From Eubacteriales bacterium (lineage in GTDB: Bacteria; Bacillota; Clostridia; Peptostreptococcales; Anaerovoracaceae), in NCBI GenBank assembly GCA_028691625.1, contig JAQUYZ010000005.1:1-17418 (forward strand): a stretch of 17,418 nucleotides of DNA, read 5' to 3'. The notes under the pieces are model-generated. The model was not told the DNA's origin. It saw only the letters and a list, made by a program, of their open reading frames with translations, and did not search any database. Below are positions 6,178-14,093 of the stretch, piece by piece. The first letter of the stretch is position 1. Each line of letters begins with the position of its first letter. The position numbers and the translations under genes were made by a program.

Positions 6178-7841
6178 GACTATCGAATGTGAAGACAAGA
6201 AGCGAAACCGGCCTAGACCATGTGATGCAGAGCATCAACGTGATGACTCCGTTCGGAAAGAAACAGATGAAAGAGATCGTTCCGTTTATGCCCGGCGATG
6301 AGGATCGTCTGAACCACGAATTCCGAAAGCTCTCCGAGCTCCTGGGACTTGCAGAGGAGAACTCCCGGATCGTAGAGCTGCTGATGGAAACCTTTATGGA
6401 CATGAAGGATATCAGCTTTACCATTGACAGGAGCAAGAACAATGCTCTGTCGGTCGTGGAGCTTTTTGAGGTGAAAAGCCTGCTCCTTAAGATGAAGAGA
6501 ATCATTGAGCTTCTGGAGGCAGCCGGACATCAGCTGTCCTCCGAATTTATCCTGATCGATACCATGGATCTCCTGGATGCTCTTGATCCAAGAAAAGACA
6601 GGATGAATACCTTTTACATCTATGATGACTTTTCCGAAACGCTGGGGGACCTCAGAAAAAGGAAAAGAGAGCTTGAAATCAATGTCAGGAAAGCGCAAAA
6701 AGTCATAAAACAGCAGATCGAGAAGCAATACGGGATTTCTTTAACCCCAAAGTTTGATTATGTCGTTTCGAAATCGAACAAGGAGCTGGTGAAAATCATT
6801 AAAGAGATTCCTGAACTGACGTCTGATGACGAGGATTATATTTCAGTTACCTTTGTTCTCAAAAACACCGGGGAAATCGATGCATTCATTCTGGAAATGG
6901 ATCACCTCAATGAGAGAATTGATGAAGAGGAATTGCTGATCCGGGAAGCGTTGTCGAAAGCGGTCTGCCGCTCCGGTGAAGTTTTGCGGAAAAATTGTGC
7001 GAAAATAGGAGAATTGGATTTTACTCTTTCCAAGGCAGTCTATGCCAGGAATCATCATTGCGTGAAGCCTCAGCTTATCATGGATCACAGGATTGAGATA
7101 GAAGAAGGAAGACATCTTGTAGTGGAAGAGATCCTGAATCAGAAAAATAAGCAGTACTGTCCTGTCAGCATAAAGCTGCAGGATGGTGTGACCTGTATCA
7201 CAGGAGCCAATATGGGTGGTAAAACCGTGTCTCTGAAGCTTGTCGGACTGGTCGCCATGCTGACCCAATATGGATTTTTTGTACCGTGCAGTGCAGCCAA
7301 GATAGGGCTTTCCAATTACATCCATATTTTGATTGGTGACAGCCAATCCATGCAGCGTGGGCTTTCGAGCTTCGGCAGCGAAATGGAGGAGCTTAAGGAA
7401 ATATTGGACCAGAGCAGAGAACGGTCATTACTCCTGATTGACGAGATCGCAAGCGGGACGAATCCCATCGAGGGCCTGGCTCTCACGAAAAGCATGGTTG
7501 GGTACTTAAAGGCAAGACCATACATCAGCCTGATCACCACTCACTTTGACAGCGTTACGGTAGGGGAGGGGATCAAAAATATGCAGGTCAGAGGCCTTGC
7601 CGATGCCGATTTTAAAAAGCTTGAAAAGGAGCTTCGCTACGCAAACCGCAGAGAAAGAATTGAGGTCATCCAAAAATATATGGATTATCGTCTTTACCAC
7701 GCAGGAAATGAGGAAGAAATTCCGAAGGATGCGTTAAACATCGCGAAGATGCTTGGAATATATGATGAAATTATTGAGAATGCGAGAAAATATTTGACTG
7801 AGGGCTCGCAGGTGTCTTCTCGAAAACCGCCTCCTTTATGA
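6174..7841 (+). CDS. kamC: lysine 5,6-aminomutase reactivase ATPase KamC (MutS-like)
   Basis: A MutS/MSH-type ABC ATPase of 555 residues that lacks the N-terminal mismatch-recognition domain of true MutS. Walker A is GANMGGKT (344-351), Walker B LLLIDE (419-424), followed by the SGTNP signature and the switch TTHFD. The middle part (about 100-300) looks helical and charged, like the MutS lever and clamp region. It starts with GTG at 6174, overlapping the kamB stop by 4 bases, behind GGAGGGGGAG. Context between kamB and kamDE supports a role in ATP-driven reactivation of the adenosylcobalamin mutase, not in DNA repair. The last ten or so residues (QVSSRKPPPL) are encoded by one arm of a long palindrome and look like a non-family tail. 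Confidence 0.87.
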   Translation: MRLSNVKTRSETGLDHVMQSINVMTPFGKKQMKEIVPFMPGDEDRLNHEFRKLSELLGLAEENSRIVELLMETFMDMKDISFTIDRSKNNALSVVELFEVKSLLLKMKRIIELLEAAGHQLSSEFILIDTMDLLDALDPRKDRMNTFYIYDDFSETLGDLRKRKRELEINVRKAQKVIKQQIEKQYGISLTPKFDYVVSKSNKELVKIIKEIPELTSDDEDYISVTFVLKNTGEIDAFILEMDHLNERIDEEELLIREALSKAVCRSGEVLRKNCAKIGELDFTLSKAVYARNHHCVKPQLIMDHRIEIEEGRHLVVEEILNQKNKQYCPVSIKLQDGVTCITGANMGGKTVSLKLVGLVAMLTQYGFFVPCSAAKIGLSNYIHILIGDSQSMQRGLSSFGSEMEELKEILDQSRERSLLLIDEIASGTNPIEGLALTKSMVGYLKARPYISLITTHFDSVTVGEGIKNMQVRGLADADFKKLEKELRYANRRERIEVIQKYMDYRLYHAGNEEEIPKDALNIAKMLGIYDEIIENARKYLTEGSQVSSRKPPPL

Positions 7842-7896
7842 TGCTTCGCATCAAACTCGGTAATAGGTTTCACGGTTTTCTATGAAAAACACCTGC
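7808..7896. repeat. 89-base imperfect palindrome over the 3' end of kamC
   Basis: GCAGGTGT (7808-7815) pairs with ACACCTGC (7889-7896); inside, GAAAACCG (7822-7829) pairs with CGGTTTTC (7873-7880); and a central GATGC-TTC-GCATC hairpin lies at about 7840-7852. The nested arms resemble a REP or small MITE-type element, or a large processing hairpin. It covers the last codons of kamC and most of the kamC-kamD gap. No second copy was seen in this window. Confidence 0.5.
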
Positions 7897-7974
7897 TGTA
7901 CCTCACTTAATTACGGCCATCAATCGTAATATCTCGCATCCATTGCAAAAATAATAAAGAAAGAAGGAAAAAGG

Positions 7975-9531
7975 ATGAAGAGTAAGTTAAATCTCGACCC
8001 AAAAGTGATTGACAGTGCAAGATCCTGCGCTGGAAGAATTGCTGAGAGCATGCAGATTTTTATCGACAGACACACTACAGTAAGCACGGAAAGAACTGTC
8101 CTGAGACTTTTAGGAGTGGATGGAGTAGATGATGTTGATACACCACTTCCTAACGTTGTAGTAGACGCCATCAAGGACGGCGGCGGACTGCCGAGAGGCG
8201 CTGCCTACTGGATTGGAAATGCGATGATTCAAACCGGTCTTGACCCGCAGGCGATTGCGGAAAAGATGGCTGCCGGAGAGCTTGACATCATGAAGCTGAC
8301 AATGGCCTCCAAAGAAGATGCGGAAGCGAAAATTCTTCCTATCGTAAATAAAGCCTTGGAGAAAATCAAAGCGCAGACAGCGAAAAGAGAAGACTATCTG
8401 GCAACCATCGGAGAAGGCAGAAAGCCGTATCTGTATGTAATCGTAGCGACCGGCAACATCTATGAGGACGTGGTTCAGGCCCAGGCTGCTGCAAGACAGG
8501 GCGCAGATATCATCGCAGTCATCAGAACCACCGCACAGAGCCTGCTGGATTATGTTCCCTACGGACCGACAACGGAAGGCTTCGGCGGAACCTATGCGAC
8601 TCAGGAAAACTTCAGACTGATGAGAAAAGCACTGGACGAGGTTGGCGAAGAAGTCGGCAGGTATATCCGGTTATGCAACTACAGCTCCGGTCTCTGTATG
8701 CCTGAAATCGCGGCAATGGGAGCGATCGAGAGATTAGACGTCATGCTGAACGACGCTCTTTACGGCATTCTGTTCCGTGACATCAATATGCAGAGAACGC
8801 TGATTGACCAGTACTTTTCCAGAGTCATCATCGGATACTGCGGAACCATCTTCAACTCAGGCGAAGATAATTATCTGACAACAGATGACGCTTATGAAGC
8901 GGCCCATACCGTACTTGCTTCCCAGTTCATCAACGAACAGTTCGCTGTTCTTGCAAACATTAAGGAAGAGCAGATGGGGCTCGGCCATGCGTTCGAAATG
9001 GATCCTGATCTCGAGAACGGATTCCTTTACGAACTGGCACAGGCGATTATGGCAAGAGAAATCTTCCCTAAGGCTCCGCTGAAATACATGCCTCCCACAA
9101 AGTATATGACAGGCAACATTTTCAAAGGGCATATCCAGGATGCATTGTTCAATATGATCGCAGTTTGGTCCGGACAATCCCTCCAGCTGCTCGGAATGCT
9201 GACGGAAGCAATTCACACGCCGCATCTGCAGGACAGAATGCTTTCCATTGAGAATGCAAAATACATCTTCAACAACGCCAGAGCAATCGGCGAGGAAGTA
9301 GAATACAAGCAGGATGGGATCATGCAGAAAAGAGCTCAGTTTGTTTTGGCAGAAGCAGAAAAGCTGCTGCATGAAATTGAAGCAGAAGGACTTTTCTCCA
9401 CCATCGAGAAGGGTAAGTTCGGCGGAGTCAAGAGACCGAAGGACGGCGGGAAAGGACTTGCCGGTGTATGCGTAAAAGATGACAGTTATTTCAATCCGTT
9501 CATTCCATTCATGCTGGGAGGTGAAAAATAA
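7975..9531 (+). CDS. kamD: lysine 5,6-aminomutase alpha subunit
   Basis: KamD is the large TIM-barrel subunit of the adenosylcobalamin- and PLP-dependent enzyme that moves the epsilon-amino group of L-beta-lysine to carbon 5, giving (3S,5S)-3,5-diaminohexanoate. The product is 518 residues, close to the roughly 516 of the C. sticklandii subunit. Recognisable blocks include the N-terminal LNLDPKVIDSARSCAG, the stretch VIRTTAQSLLDYVPYG, and TTEGFGGTYATQENFR lining the barrel. ATG 7975 follows AGAAGGAAAAAGG. Its stop overlaps the kamE start by one base (TAATG), consistent with equal production of the two subunits. No clear separate promoter was seen in the 133-base gap upstream. Confidence 0.95.
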   Translation: MKSKLNLDPKVIDSARSCAGRIAESMQIFIDRHTTVSTERTVLRLLGVDGVDDVDTPLPNVVVDAIKDGGGLPRGAAYWIGNAMIQTGLDPQAIAEKMAAGELDIMKLTMASKEDAEAKILPIVNKALEKIKAQTAKREDYLATIGEGRKPYLYVIVATGNIYEDVVQAQAAARQGADIIAVIRTTAQSLLDYVPYGPTTEGFGGTYATQENFRLMRKALDEVGEEVGRYIRLCNYSSGLCMPEIAAMGAIERLDVMLNDALYGILFRDINMQRTLIDQYFSRVIIGYCGTIFNSGEDNYLTTDDAYEAAHTVLASQFINEQFAVLANIKEEQMGLGHAFEMDPDLENGFLYELAQAIMAREIFPKAPLKYMPPTKYMTGNIFKGHIQDALFNMIAVWSGQSLQLLGMLTEAIHTPHLQDRMLSIENAKYIFNNARAIGEEVEYKQDGIMQKRAQFVLAEAEKLLHEIEAEGLFSTIEKGKFGGVKRPKDGGKGLAGVCVKDDSYFNPFIPFMLGGEK

Positions 9532-10310
9532 TGGGTTCACATACAACACATTCAGCTTGTGAAACGACTACTGTAGATTTGACCAACGTCAAGCCTTACG
9601 GTGACACGATGAACGACGGTATGATGCAGCTGAGCTTTACACTTCCCGTTCCTTACGGAGAAGAAGCGAACGAGGCAGCAAAAATTCTTGCCAGGAAGAT
9701 GGGCCTGGACGAACCGGCTGTTGTTTTTTCCAAGGATATGGTAGGCTTCACCTACTTTGTTCTGTATGGGAAATGCCAGCACACCGTTGATTATTCGACA
9801 ATTAAGGTTACGAAGGTCGAAGTTGACGTAATGGATCGTCTGGAGTGCGAAAAGTATATCACAGAAAACATCAAGAGACCTGTTGTGATTGTGGGCGCCT
9901 GCTCTGGGACTGACGCACATACCGTAGGAATCGACGCCATCATGAACATGAAGGGCTTTCACGAACATTTCGGCCTGGAGAGATATCATGGAATCGAAGC
10001 CGTTAACATGGGCAGTCAGGTTCCAAACGAAGTTCTGATTGCAAAGGCAATCGAAGTCAATGCGGATGCGATTCTGGTATCCCAGATTGTAACGCAGAAG
10101 GACGTCCACATTGCAAACCTGACGAACCTGGCGGAGCTGATGGAAGCAGAGGGGATAAGAGATAAGGTTATTCTCATATGCGGCGGACCAAGAATTTCAC
10201 ATGAGCTTGCGCAGGAGCTGGGATATGATGCCGGATTCGGTGCCCATACCTATGCGGAAGATGTTGCATCCTTCATTCTCACGGAAATCGTGAAAAGGAA
10301 AATGGTTTAG
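9531..10310 (+). CDS. kamE: lysine 5,6-aminomutase beta subunit (B12- and PLP-binding)
   Basis: The 259-residue small subunit carries the Rossmann cobalamin domain. The base-off motif DAHTVG (128-133) provides the cobalt-binding His130. Lys141 in NMKGFHEHFG matches the PLP-binding lysine (K144 in C. sticklandii, where the His is 133, so both are shifted by three). A later GSQV (about 164-167) and CGGPRIS segment complete the B12-binding fold. Start ATG 9531 follows GGGAGGTG inside the end of kamD. With both cofactor residues intact the subunit should be functional. Confidence 0.95.
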   Translation: MGSHTTHSACETTTVDLTNVKPYGDTMNDGMMQLSFTLPVPYGEEANEAAKILARKMGLDEPAVVFSKDMVGFTYFVLYGKCQHTVDYSTIKVTKVEVDVMDRLECEKYITENIKRPVVIVGACSGTDAHTVGIDAIMNMKGFHEHFGLERYHGIEAVNMGSQVPNEVLIAKAIEVNADAILVSQIVTQKDVHIANLTNLAELMEAEGIRDKVILICGGPRISHELAQELGYDAGFGAHTYAEDVASFILTEIVKRKMV

Positions 10311-10346
10311 CAGCGATTGATACTGCGAAAGGAGAAATAGCATAAA

Positions 10347-11027
10347 ATGAAAAACAAGATCATGACAGCCAAGGAAGCGGTAGCTCCCATCAAGAATGGC
10401 GCCAGCATTATGGTTGGCGGCTTTATGGCCTGCGGAACCCCTGAGAACCTCATTGATGCCCTGGTTGAAAAAGGAGTGAAGAATCTGACCATCATCTGCA
10501 ACGATGCGGGCGTACCGAGCAGAGGCGTCGGGAAGCTTCTGACCAACGGACAGATCAAGACGCTCATCGCTTCTCACGTAGGATTGAACCCCGAAGTGGC
10601 GCAGCGAATGAATACCGATGTGGAAGAGGATAAGCTGGAGTGCATTCTCGTTCCCCAGGGGACGCTGGCGGAGCGGATCAGAGCCGGCGGAACCGGTCTC
10701 GGAGGCTTCCTCACACCGACAGGAGTGGGAACCATCGTAGCAGAAGGCAAACAGGTGATCAACATCGACGGAAGAGACTATCTTCTGGAAAAGCCGTTGA
10801 AAGCGGATGTTGCTCTGATCCGGGGTTCCGTGACCGACAAGTTCGGAAATACCACGTACAATGCGACCACGAGAAACTTCAATCCGATGATGGCGACAGC
10901 GGCCGAATATGTGATTATCGGCGCTTGCGAAATTGTTGAAGTCGGTGAGATTGATCCGAATAACGTGGTAACATCCGGCATCTTCGTGGATGCAATCGCA
11001 GGAGGTGAAAAACCATGGCAGATATAA
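10347..11027 (+). CDS. atoD: butyryl-CoA:acetoacetate CoA-transferase, alpha subunit
   Basis: This 226-residue protein belongs to the family I CoA-transferase A subunits: GGFMACGTPENLIDAL (about 24-39) is the glycine-rich hallmark, and later RAGGTGLGGF (about 112-121) is typical too. With AtoA it transfers CoA from butyryl-CoA to acetoacetate, releasing butyrate and giving acetoacetyl-CoA; this links the two ends of lysine fermentation. ATG 10347 follows AAAGGAG, 36 bases after kamE. Its end overlaps atoA by 13 bases. Acyl specificity is inferred from context, since A subunits for acetate, butyrate and oxo acids look alike. Confidence 0.9.
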   Translation: MKNKIMTAKEAVAPIKNGASIMVGGFMACGTPENLIDALVEKGVKNLTIICNDAGVPSRGVGKLLTNGQIKTLIASHVGLNPEVAQRMNTDVEEDKLECILVPQGTLAERIRAGGTGLGGFLTPTGVGTIVAEGKQVINIDGRDYLLEKPLKADVALIRGSVTDKFGNTTYNATTRNFNPMMATAAEYVIIGACEIVEVGEIDPNNVVTSGIFVDAIAGGEKPWQI

Positions 11028-11665
11028 AGGAAATCATCGCAGCAAGAGTTGCAAAGGAGCTCGCAGACGGGAATGTGGTCAACCTGGGGATCGGACTGCC
11101 CACGATGGTGGCAAACTTTCTGCCGGAGGACGTGCACATCGTCTTGCAGTCAGAAAATGGGATTATGGGCATGGGGCCTGCTGCTGAAAAAGGCAAAGAG
11201 GATGTTGACATCATCAACGCGGGAGCCCAGTATGTCACGATCAATACGGGTGCAATGTACTTTGACAGCGCCGTATCCTTTGGGATCATCCGGGGCGGCC
11301 ATGTGGATGCGACCATATTAGGCGCACTGGAAGTGGATCAGCACGGAAATCTTGCCAACTGGATCGTACCGGGCAAAATGGTTCCCGGCATGGGCGGCGC
11401 CATGGATCTGGTGGTAGGCGCGAAGAAAGTAATCATAGCAATGCAGCATACCCAGAAGGGCGCGCACAAGATCCTGAAAGAATGCAGACTTCCCTACACG
11501 GCGGTTGGTGTGGTTGATATGATTATAACCGAAATGGGCGTCATGGAAATTACACCGGAAGGGATCGTTCTGAAGGAGCTGCATCCCGACTTTACGATAG
11601 AGCAGATTCAGGAAGCAACAGAAGCGGAACTGATCATCAGCCCGAACCTGACAGCGATGAAATAA
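11015..11665 (+). CDS. atoA: butyryl-CoA:acetoacetate CoA-transferase, beta subunit
   Basis: The 216-residue B subunit has NLGIGLPTMVANFLP (23-37) and SENGIMGMGP, with the catalytic glutamate that forms the glutamyl-CoA intermediate at residue 47. GGAMDLVVGAKKVI is another family block. It starts at ATG 11015, inside atoD, behind GGAGGTG, so the subunits are translationally coupled. It is the last gene of the recognisable lysine operon. No terminator was seen in the 43 bases before the next gene. Confidence 0.92.
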   Translation: MADIKEIIAARVAKELADGNVVNLGIGLPTMVANFLPEDVHIVLQSENGIMGMGPAAEKGKEDVDIINAGAQYVTINTGAMYFDSAVSFGIIRGGHVDATILGALEVDQHGNLANWIVPGKMVPGMGGAMDLVVGAKKVIIAMQHTQKGAHKILKECRLPYTAVGVVDMIITEMGVMEITPEGIVLKELHPDFTIEQIQEATEAELIISPNLTAMK

Positions 11666-11708
11666 ATTGCTCTGATGTTCAGCCTCGGTACAAAGGAGGG
11701 GGGGTCAA

Positions 11709-12041
11709 ATGGCAACGACTGCGGATTTTATTGAGTATGTTTGTGAGCAGATACACGGCATCGGTTTTGTGCGGTACAAGAAAATGTTCGGCGAGTATAT
11801 GGTATATGTGAATGAAAAACCGATTTTGCTGGTTTGTGACAATACCGTATATGTGAAAAAGCTCGATGTTATTGGGGAAAAAATGAAAGATGCCGAAAAA
11901 GGCTTTCCTTACAGCGGCGCAAAAGAGCATTACATCCTGGATATCGATGACGCCGATTTTGCAAAGGAGATCATCTGCATCTTAGAGCCTGTGACCTCCC
12001 TGCCAAAACCCAGGAAAAGCAAGGATAAGATACCAAGTTAA
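11709..12041 (+). CDS. TfoX/Sxy N-terminal domain protein
   Basis: A 110-residue protein consisting of a single TfoX N-terminal-like domain: VRYKKMFGEYMVYVNEKPI (about 21-39) corresponds to the family pattern (R/K)KMFGGYG.Y..GKPF, followed by LVCDNTVYVK. It lacks the C-terminal helical domain of true competence regulator TfoX/Sxy. Such stand-alone domains are widespread and of unknown role. It follows atoA by 43 bases with a very strong AAAGGAGGGGGG ribosome binding site and may be reached by read-through of the lysine operon. The C-terminal tail PKPRKSKDK is basic. Confidence 0.75.
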   Translation: MATTADFIEYVCEQIHGIGFVRYKKMFGEYMVYVNEKPILLVCDNTVYVKKLDVIGEKMKDAEKGFPYSGAKEHYILDIDDADFAKEIICILEPVTSLPKPRKSKDKIPS

Positions 12042-12055
12042 TTTACGGAATATGA

Positions 12056-12091
12056 AAAAGGGCAGAAGGTAAAACTTCTGTTCCTTTTATT
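12056..12091 (+). terminator. probable terminator after the TfoX-domain gene
   Basis: CAGAAG (12063-12068) pairs with CTTCTG (12075-12080) around GTAAAA. The outer AAAAGG (12056-12061) pairs with CCTTTT (12083-12088), leaving a T-rich right arm and tail. It lies 15 bases after the stop codon. Confidence 0.5.
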
Positions 12092-12099
12092 GACACCTG

Positions 12100-12125
12100 G
12101 CCGTTCTCGTGAAAACGAGGACGGC
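12100..12125. other. 11-bp hairpin with GAAA tetraloop
   Basis: GCCGTTCTCGT (12100-12110) pairs with ACGAGGACGGC (12115-12125), including one T-G pair, around a GAAA loop of the stable GNRA type. There is no T-run. It precedes a GGAGGG sequence by 15 bases and could be part of an RNA leader. Confidence 0.4.
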
Positions 12126-12151
12126 TGAATTACGATAATAGGAGGGATGAA

Positions 12152-12283
12152 ATAGATTATACAAAACTTTCCAAAGAAGAGCTGAATAGGGGCTGTCTCT
12201 CCATGATTGATGCAATCGATTCGAGACCTGCCCCAGTTTATTCACTTATCCTCTTAGGAATTATAGTATTATCCCAATGCTAA
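12152..12283 (+). pseudogene. possible decayed small reading frame with ATA start
   Basis: GGAGGG (12141-12146) is followed at ideal distance by ATA, not ATG, and then an open stretch of 43 codons. It begins DYTKLSKEELNRG, a typical gene-start composition, and ends with a hydrophobic SLILLGIIVL. This could be a gene whose start codon was lost, a fragment, or chance. The stretch also contains a dyad, which argues for an RNA role. I do not recognise the protein. Confidence 0.2.
12189..12234. other. nested hairpin in the tfoX-side intergenic gap
   Basis: GGGGC (12189-12193) pairs with GCCCC (12230-12234), GTCTC (12195-12199) with GAGAC (12223-12227), and GATTG (12205-12209) with CAATC (12213-12217). 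It lies 46 bases beyond the stop of the minus-strand cysteine-rich gene and may mark its transcript end, although no T-run follows on either strand. Confidence 0.35.
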
Positions 12284-12711
12284 CACAAACATATATCTTC
12301 CAGAGCACGATCGATCCTGCAGAAGCCGCATTTGATCTGCTTGATTGCCTTACAAAGAGTTTCTTCTGCTTCACAGATGCGTCCGCAGCAAATGTCTTTC
12401 AGAACGCCGCAAAGCTCCTTCAGCCCCTGGCATATTTCATGAACACCCTCTTTTATTGCCCTCAGATTTTCACAGTCTATTTTGCCCCGAAGCTTGCAAA
12501 GGCCTTTTTTAATCTCACACAAGCCTTCTTTAATTTCGTGTATGCCGTTTACAACATTGATTTCTGCCTCGTATTCTTTTTTGCAGCGAAGATCTTTCAG
12601 CGCTTCGCAGAGGTCCCCGAGGCCCTGGCAAATGTCATGTTTGCCGTCCATCAAATGCTGCATGCCTTCCAACCGATTTCCGTTTGAGGGAGCATATCTA
12701 TCTGAACTCAT
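12280..12711 (-). CDS. cysteine-rich 33-residue-repeat helical protein, unknown function
   Basis: I do not recognise this 143-residue protein. The start is taken at ATG 12711 because GGAGGAAAGG precedes it; a longer in-frame start nine codons upstream has no such site. It has 16 cysteines, no signal peptide and no membrane segment. It is built of a 33-residue tandem repeat: units begin at His25 (HDICQGLGDLC), His58 (HEIKEGLCEIKKGLC) and His91 (HEICQGLKELC), with a partial fourth at Lys124. Cysteines are often 7 residues apart, and 33 equals three 11-residue turns, so an amphipathic helix or coiled coil with cysteines along one face is likely. Metal binding, disulfide linkage or a structural coat role are possibilities only. 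It has its own promoter with a dyad next to it. Confidence 0.75.
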   Translation of the reverse strand: MSSDRYAPSNGNRLEGMQHLMDGKHDICQGLGDLCEALKDLRCKKEYEAEINVVNGIHEIKEGLCEIKKGLCKLRGKIDCENLRAIKEGVHEICQGLKELCGVLKDICCGRICEAEETLCKAIKQIKCGFCRIDRALEDICLC

Positions 12712-12740
12712 TATCCTTTCCTCCAGTCTTAAAATCAATT

Positions 12741-12753
12741 CCCGATAATCGGG
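12741..12753. promoter_or_regulatory. CCCGATaATCGGG dyad, operator candidate
   Basis: A perfect 6-bp inverted repeat with one central base. It lies just downstream of the -10 box of the minus-strand cysteine-rich gene, around its expected transcription start, where a repressor would block transcription. Confidence 0.4.
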
Positions 12754-12760
12754 ATATTAC

Positions 12761-12788
12761 AGTATATGAAAAAAAGGTAAGTTTGTAA
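12761..12788 (-). promoter_or_regulatory. promoter of the cysteine-rich protein gene
   Basis: On the minus strand TTACAA (12788-12783) and TATACT (12766-12761) are 16 bases apart, a fair housekeeping sigma factor match. The start codon is about 50 bases downstream. Confidence 0.5.
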
Positions 12789-12823
12789 TGCATTCTCAAT
12801 AGAAACTTTTCAGCTCATTTTGA

Positions 12824-12852
12824 TGGACAGAACAAGGAAAACAGGCTAGAAT
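12824..12852 (+). promoter_or_regulatory. promoter of the MFS transporter gene
   Basis: TGGACA (12824-12829) and TAGAAT (12847-12852) are separated by exactly 17 bases, each one mismatch from the TTGACA/TATAAT consensus. The ATG lies 36 bases downstream. Confidence 0.6.
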
Positions 12853-12887
12853 AGAAATCACATCAAGCGTAACGGAGACAGATAAGA

Positions 12888-14093
12888 ATGACAAAAGCAT
12901 TGAACCTTTCCTATGGGGCAATTCAGGGGGCCTATTGGATGTATTTCGGAGTGGTTATGAGCTTCGCATCCGTATTTCTCCTCGGAAAGAATTACACAAA
13001 CTCTGAAATTGGCATCATTATGGCAGCGGCGAGCATTTTGTCCGTGATCCTGCAGCCTCTGCTGGGGGATGCGGCAGACCGGTCGCAGAAAGCTTCCCTG
13101 ATTGATATTACCGGTATGATAACAATAGGGCTGTTGATTGCAACAGTCTCTTTGTATTTTTTCAACTCCAGAGCCCTGGTTCTGTCGGTTGTTTTTATTC
13201 TGCTCGGGGCCTGGCACGCCTCTTTGCAGCCGCTGATCAATTCCATGGCGTTTTATCTCAGCAAAAGCGGCCATTTGATCAACTTCGGAATCACCAGGGG
13301 CGCAGGTTCTGTCGCCTATGCCGTTCTATGCGCGATTCTGGGAGCTCTTGTTGCAGCCTATGGGACTGAGGTAATACCGGCTGTGGGCATCTCCATTCTG
13401 GCTTTGCTGCTGCTTTCCCTTGCAGCGACAAGCAGATTATATAAAAAAGCGATTGATGACAGATCGGTTGAATTTGAGATGGAAAAAATAAAGCGCAGAG
13501 AAGGGACGATCAGCATGAAAGCCTTCCTTGCGCGGAATAAGGTTTTTCTTATCTTTACCGTGGGGATCGTGCTCGTATTTTTCCAAAACTCGGTTTTTAA
13601 TACTTATATGATGCAGATCATAACGGCGGTAGGCGGAGACAGCAGTCAGATGGGGCGGCTTTTTTCCTTCATGGCGCTGCTGGAACTGCCGGGACTAGTC
13701 TTTTTCAGCCGCCTTAGAAAAAGATTCAGCTGCCAGGTCATGCTCATTGTCGCCTCCGTTGCGTTTACCTGTAAAGTGACGCTCACGCTCATGGCGACAT
13801 CGGTTACTTTTCTCTATGTGGCTTTTTTATTTCAACTGATCTCCTTCCCGATTTTTCTTTCGTCATCCGTCCATCTGGTGGATGAGGTGATGGAAAAGGG
13901 CGAAGCGGTAAAAGGCCAGTCCTTTATTACCGGCATGATCACCTTAAGCAGTGTATTTGCAAGTCTGCTGGGCGGTATTCTGCTGGATTATAAAGGCGCC
14001 TCTTTATTGCTGCTGATCAGTACCGTGCTTGCCGTCATCGGCACTCTGACCGTTGCTGCAACGGTGGTCAGAATCAAGCCGAAGCACACTTAA
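12888..14093 (+). CDS. MFS transporter, MFS_1-like type
   Basis: A 401-residue membrane protein with about 12 hydrophobic segments. The loop after the second segment, LLGDAADRSQKAS (about 58-70), is a form of the MFS motif GxxxDRxGRK. Overall length and the N-terminal LSYGAIQGAYWMYFGVV resemble the nucleoside/sugar:H+ symporter (LacY-NupG-like) branch. Segments alternate with a basic central loop (residues about 184-204, KKAIDDRSVEFEMEKIKRRE) separating the two halves. The substrate cannot be read from the sequence. It is driven by its own promoter and ends convergently with the TspO-like gene, sharing the bases TTAA of both stop codons. Confidence 0.85.
   Translation: MTKALNLSYGAIQGAYWMYFGVVMSFASVFLLGKNYTNSEIGIIMAAASILSVILQPLLGDAADRSQKASLIDITGMITIGLLIATVSLYFFNSRALVLSVVFILLGAWHASLQPLINSMAFYLSKSGHLINFGITRGAGSVAYAVLCAILGALVAAYGTEVIPAVGISILALLLLSLAATSRLYKKAIDDRSVEFEMEKIKRREGTISMKAFLARNKVFLIFTVGIVLVFFQNSVFNTYMMQIITAVGGDSSQMGRLFSFMALLELPGLVFFSRLRKRFSCQVMLIVASVAFTCKVTLTLMATSVTFLYVAFLFQLISFPIFLSSSVHLVDEVMEKGEAVKGQSFITGMITLSSVFASLLGGILLDYKGASLLLLISTVLAVIGTLTVAATVVRIKPKHT

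Noticed and set aside
6174..7841. DNA mismatch repair protein MutS or MutS2
   Set aside because: It lacks the mismatch-recognition and Smr domains and lies translationally coupled between kamB and kamD, so KamC is the better name.
8857..9549. 230-codon minus-strand open frame across the kamD-kamE junction
   Set aside because: Antisense to two conserved subunits, with no family resemblance.
12277..12687. 136-codon open frame on the plus strand opposite the cysteine-rich gene
   Set aside because: No ribosome binding site. The minus strand has a strong site and a regular 33-residue repeat, which explains the open frame as its shadow.
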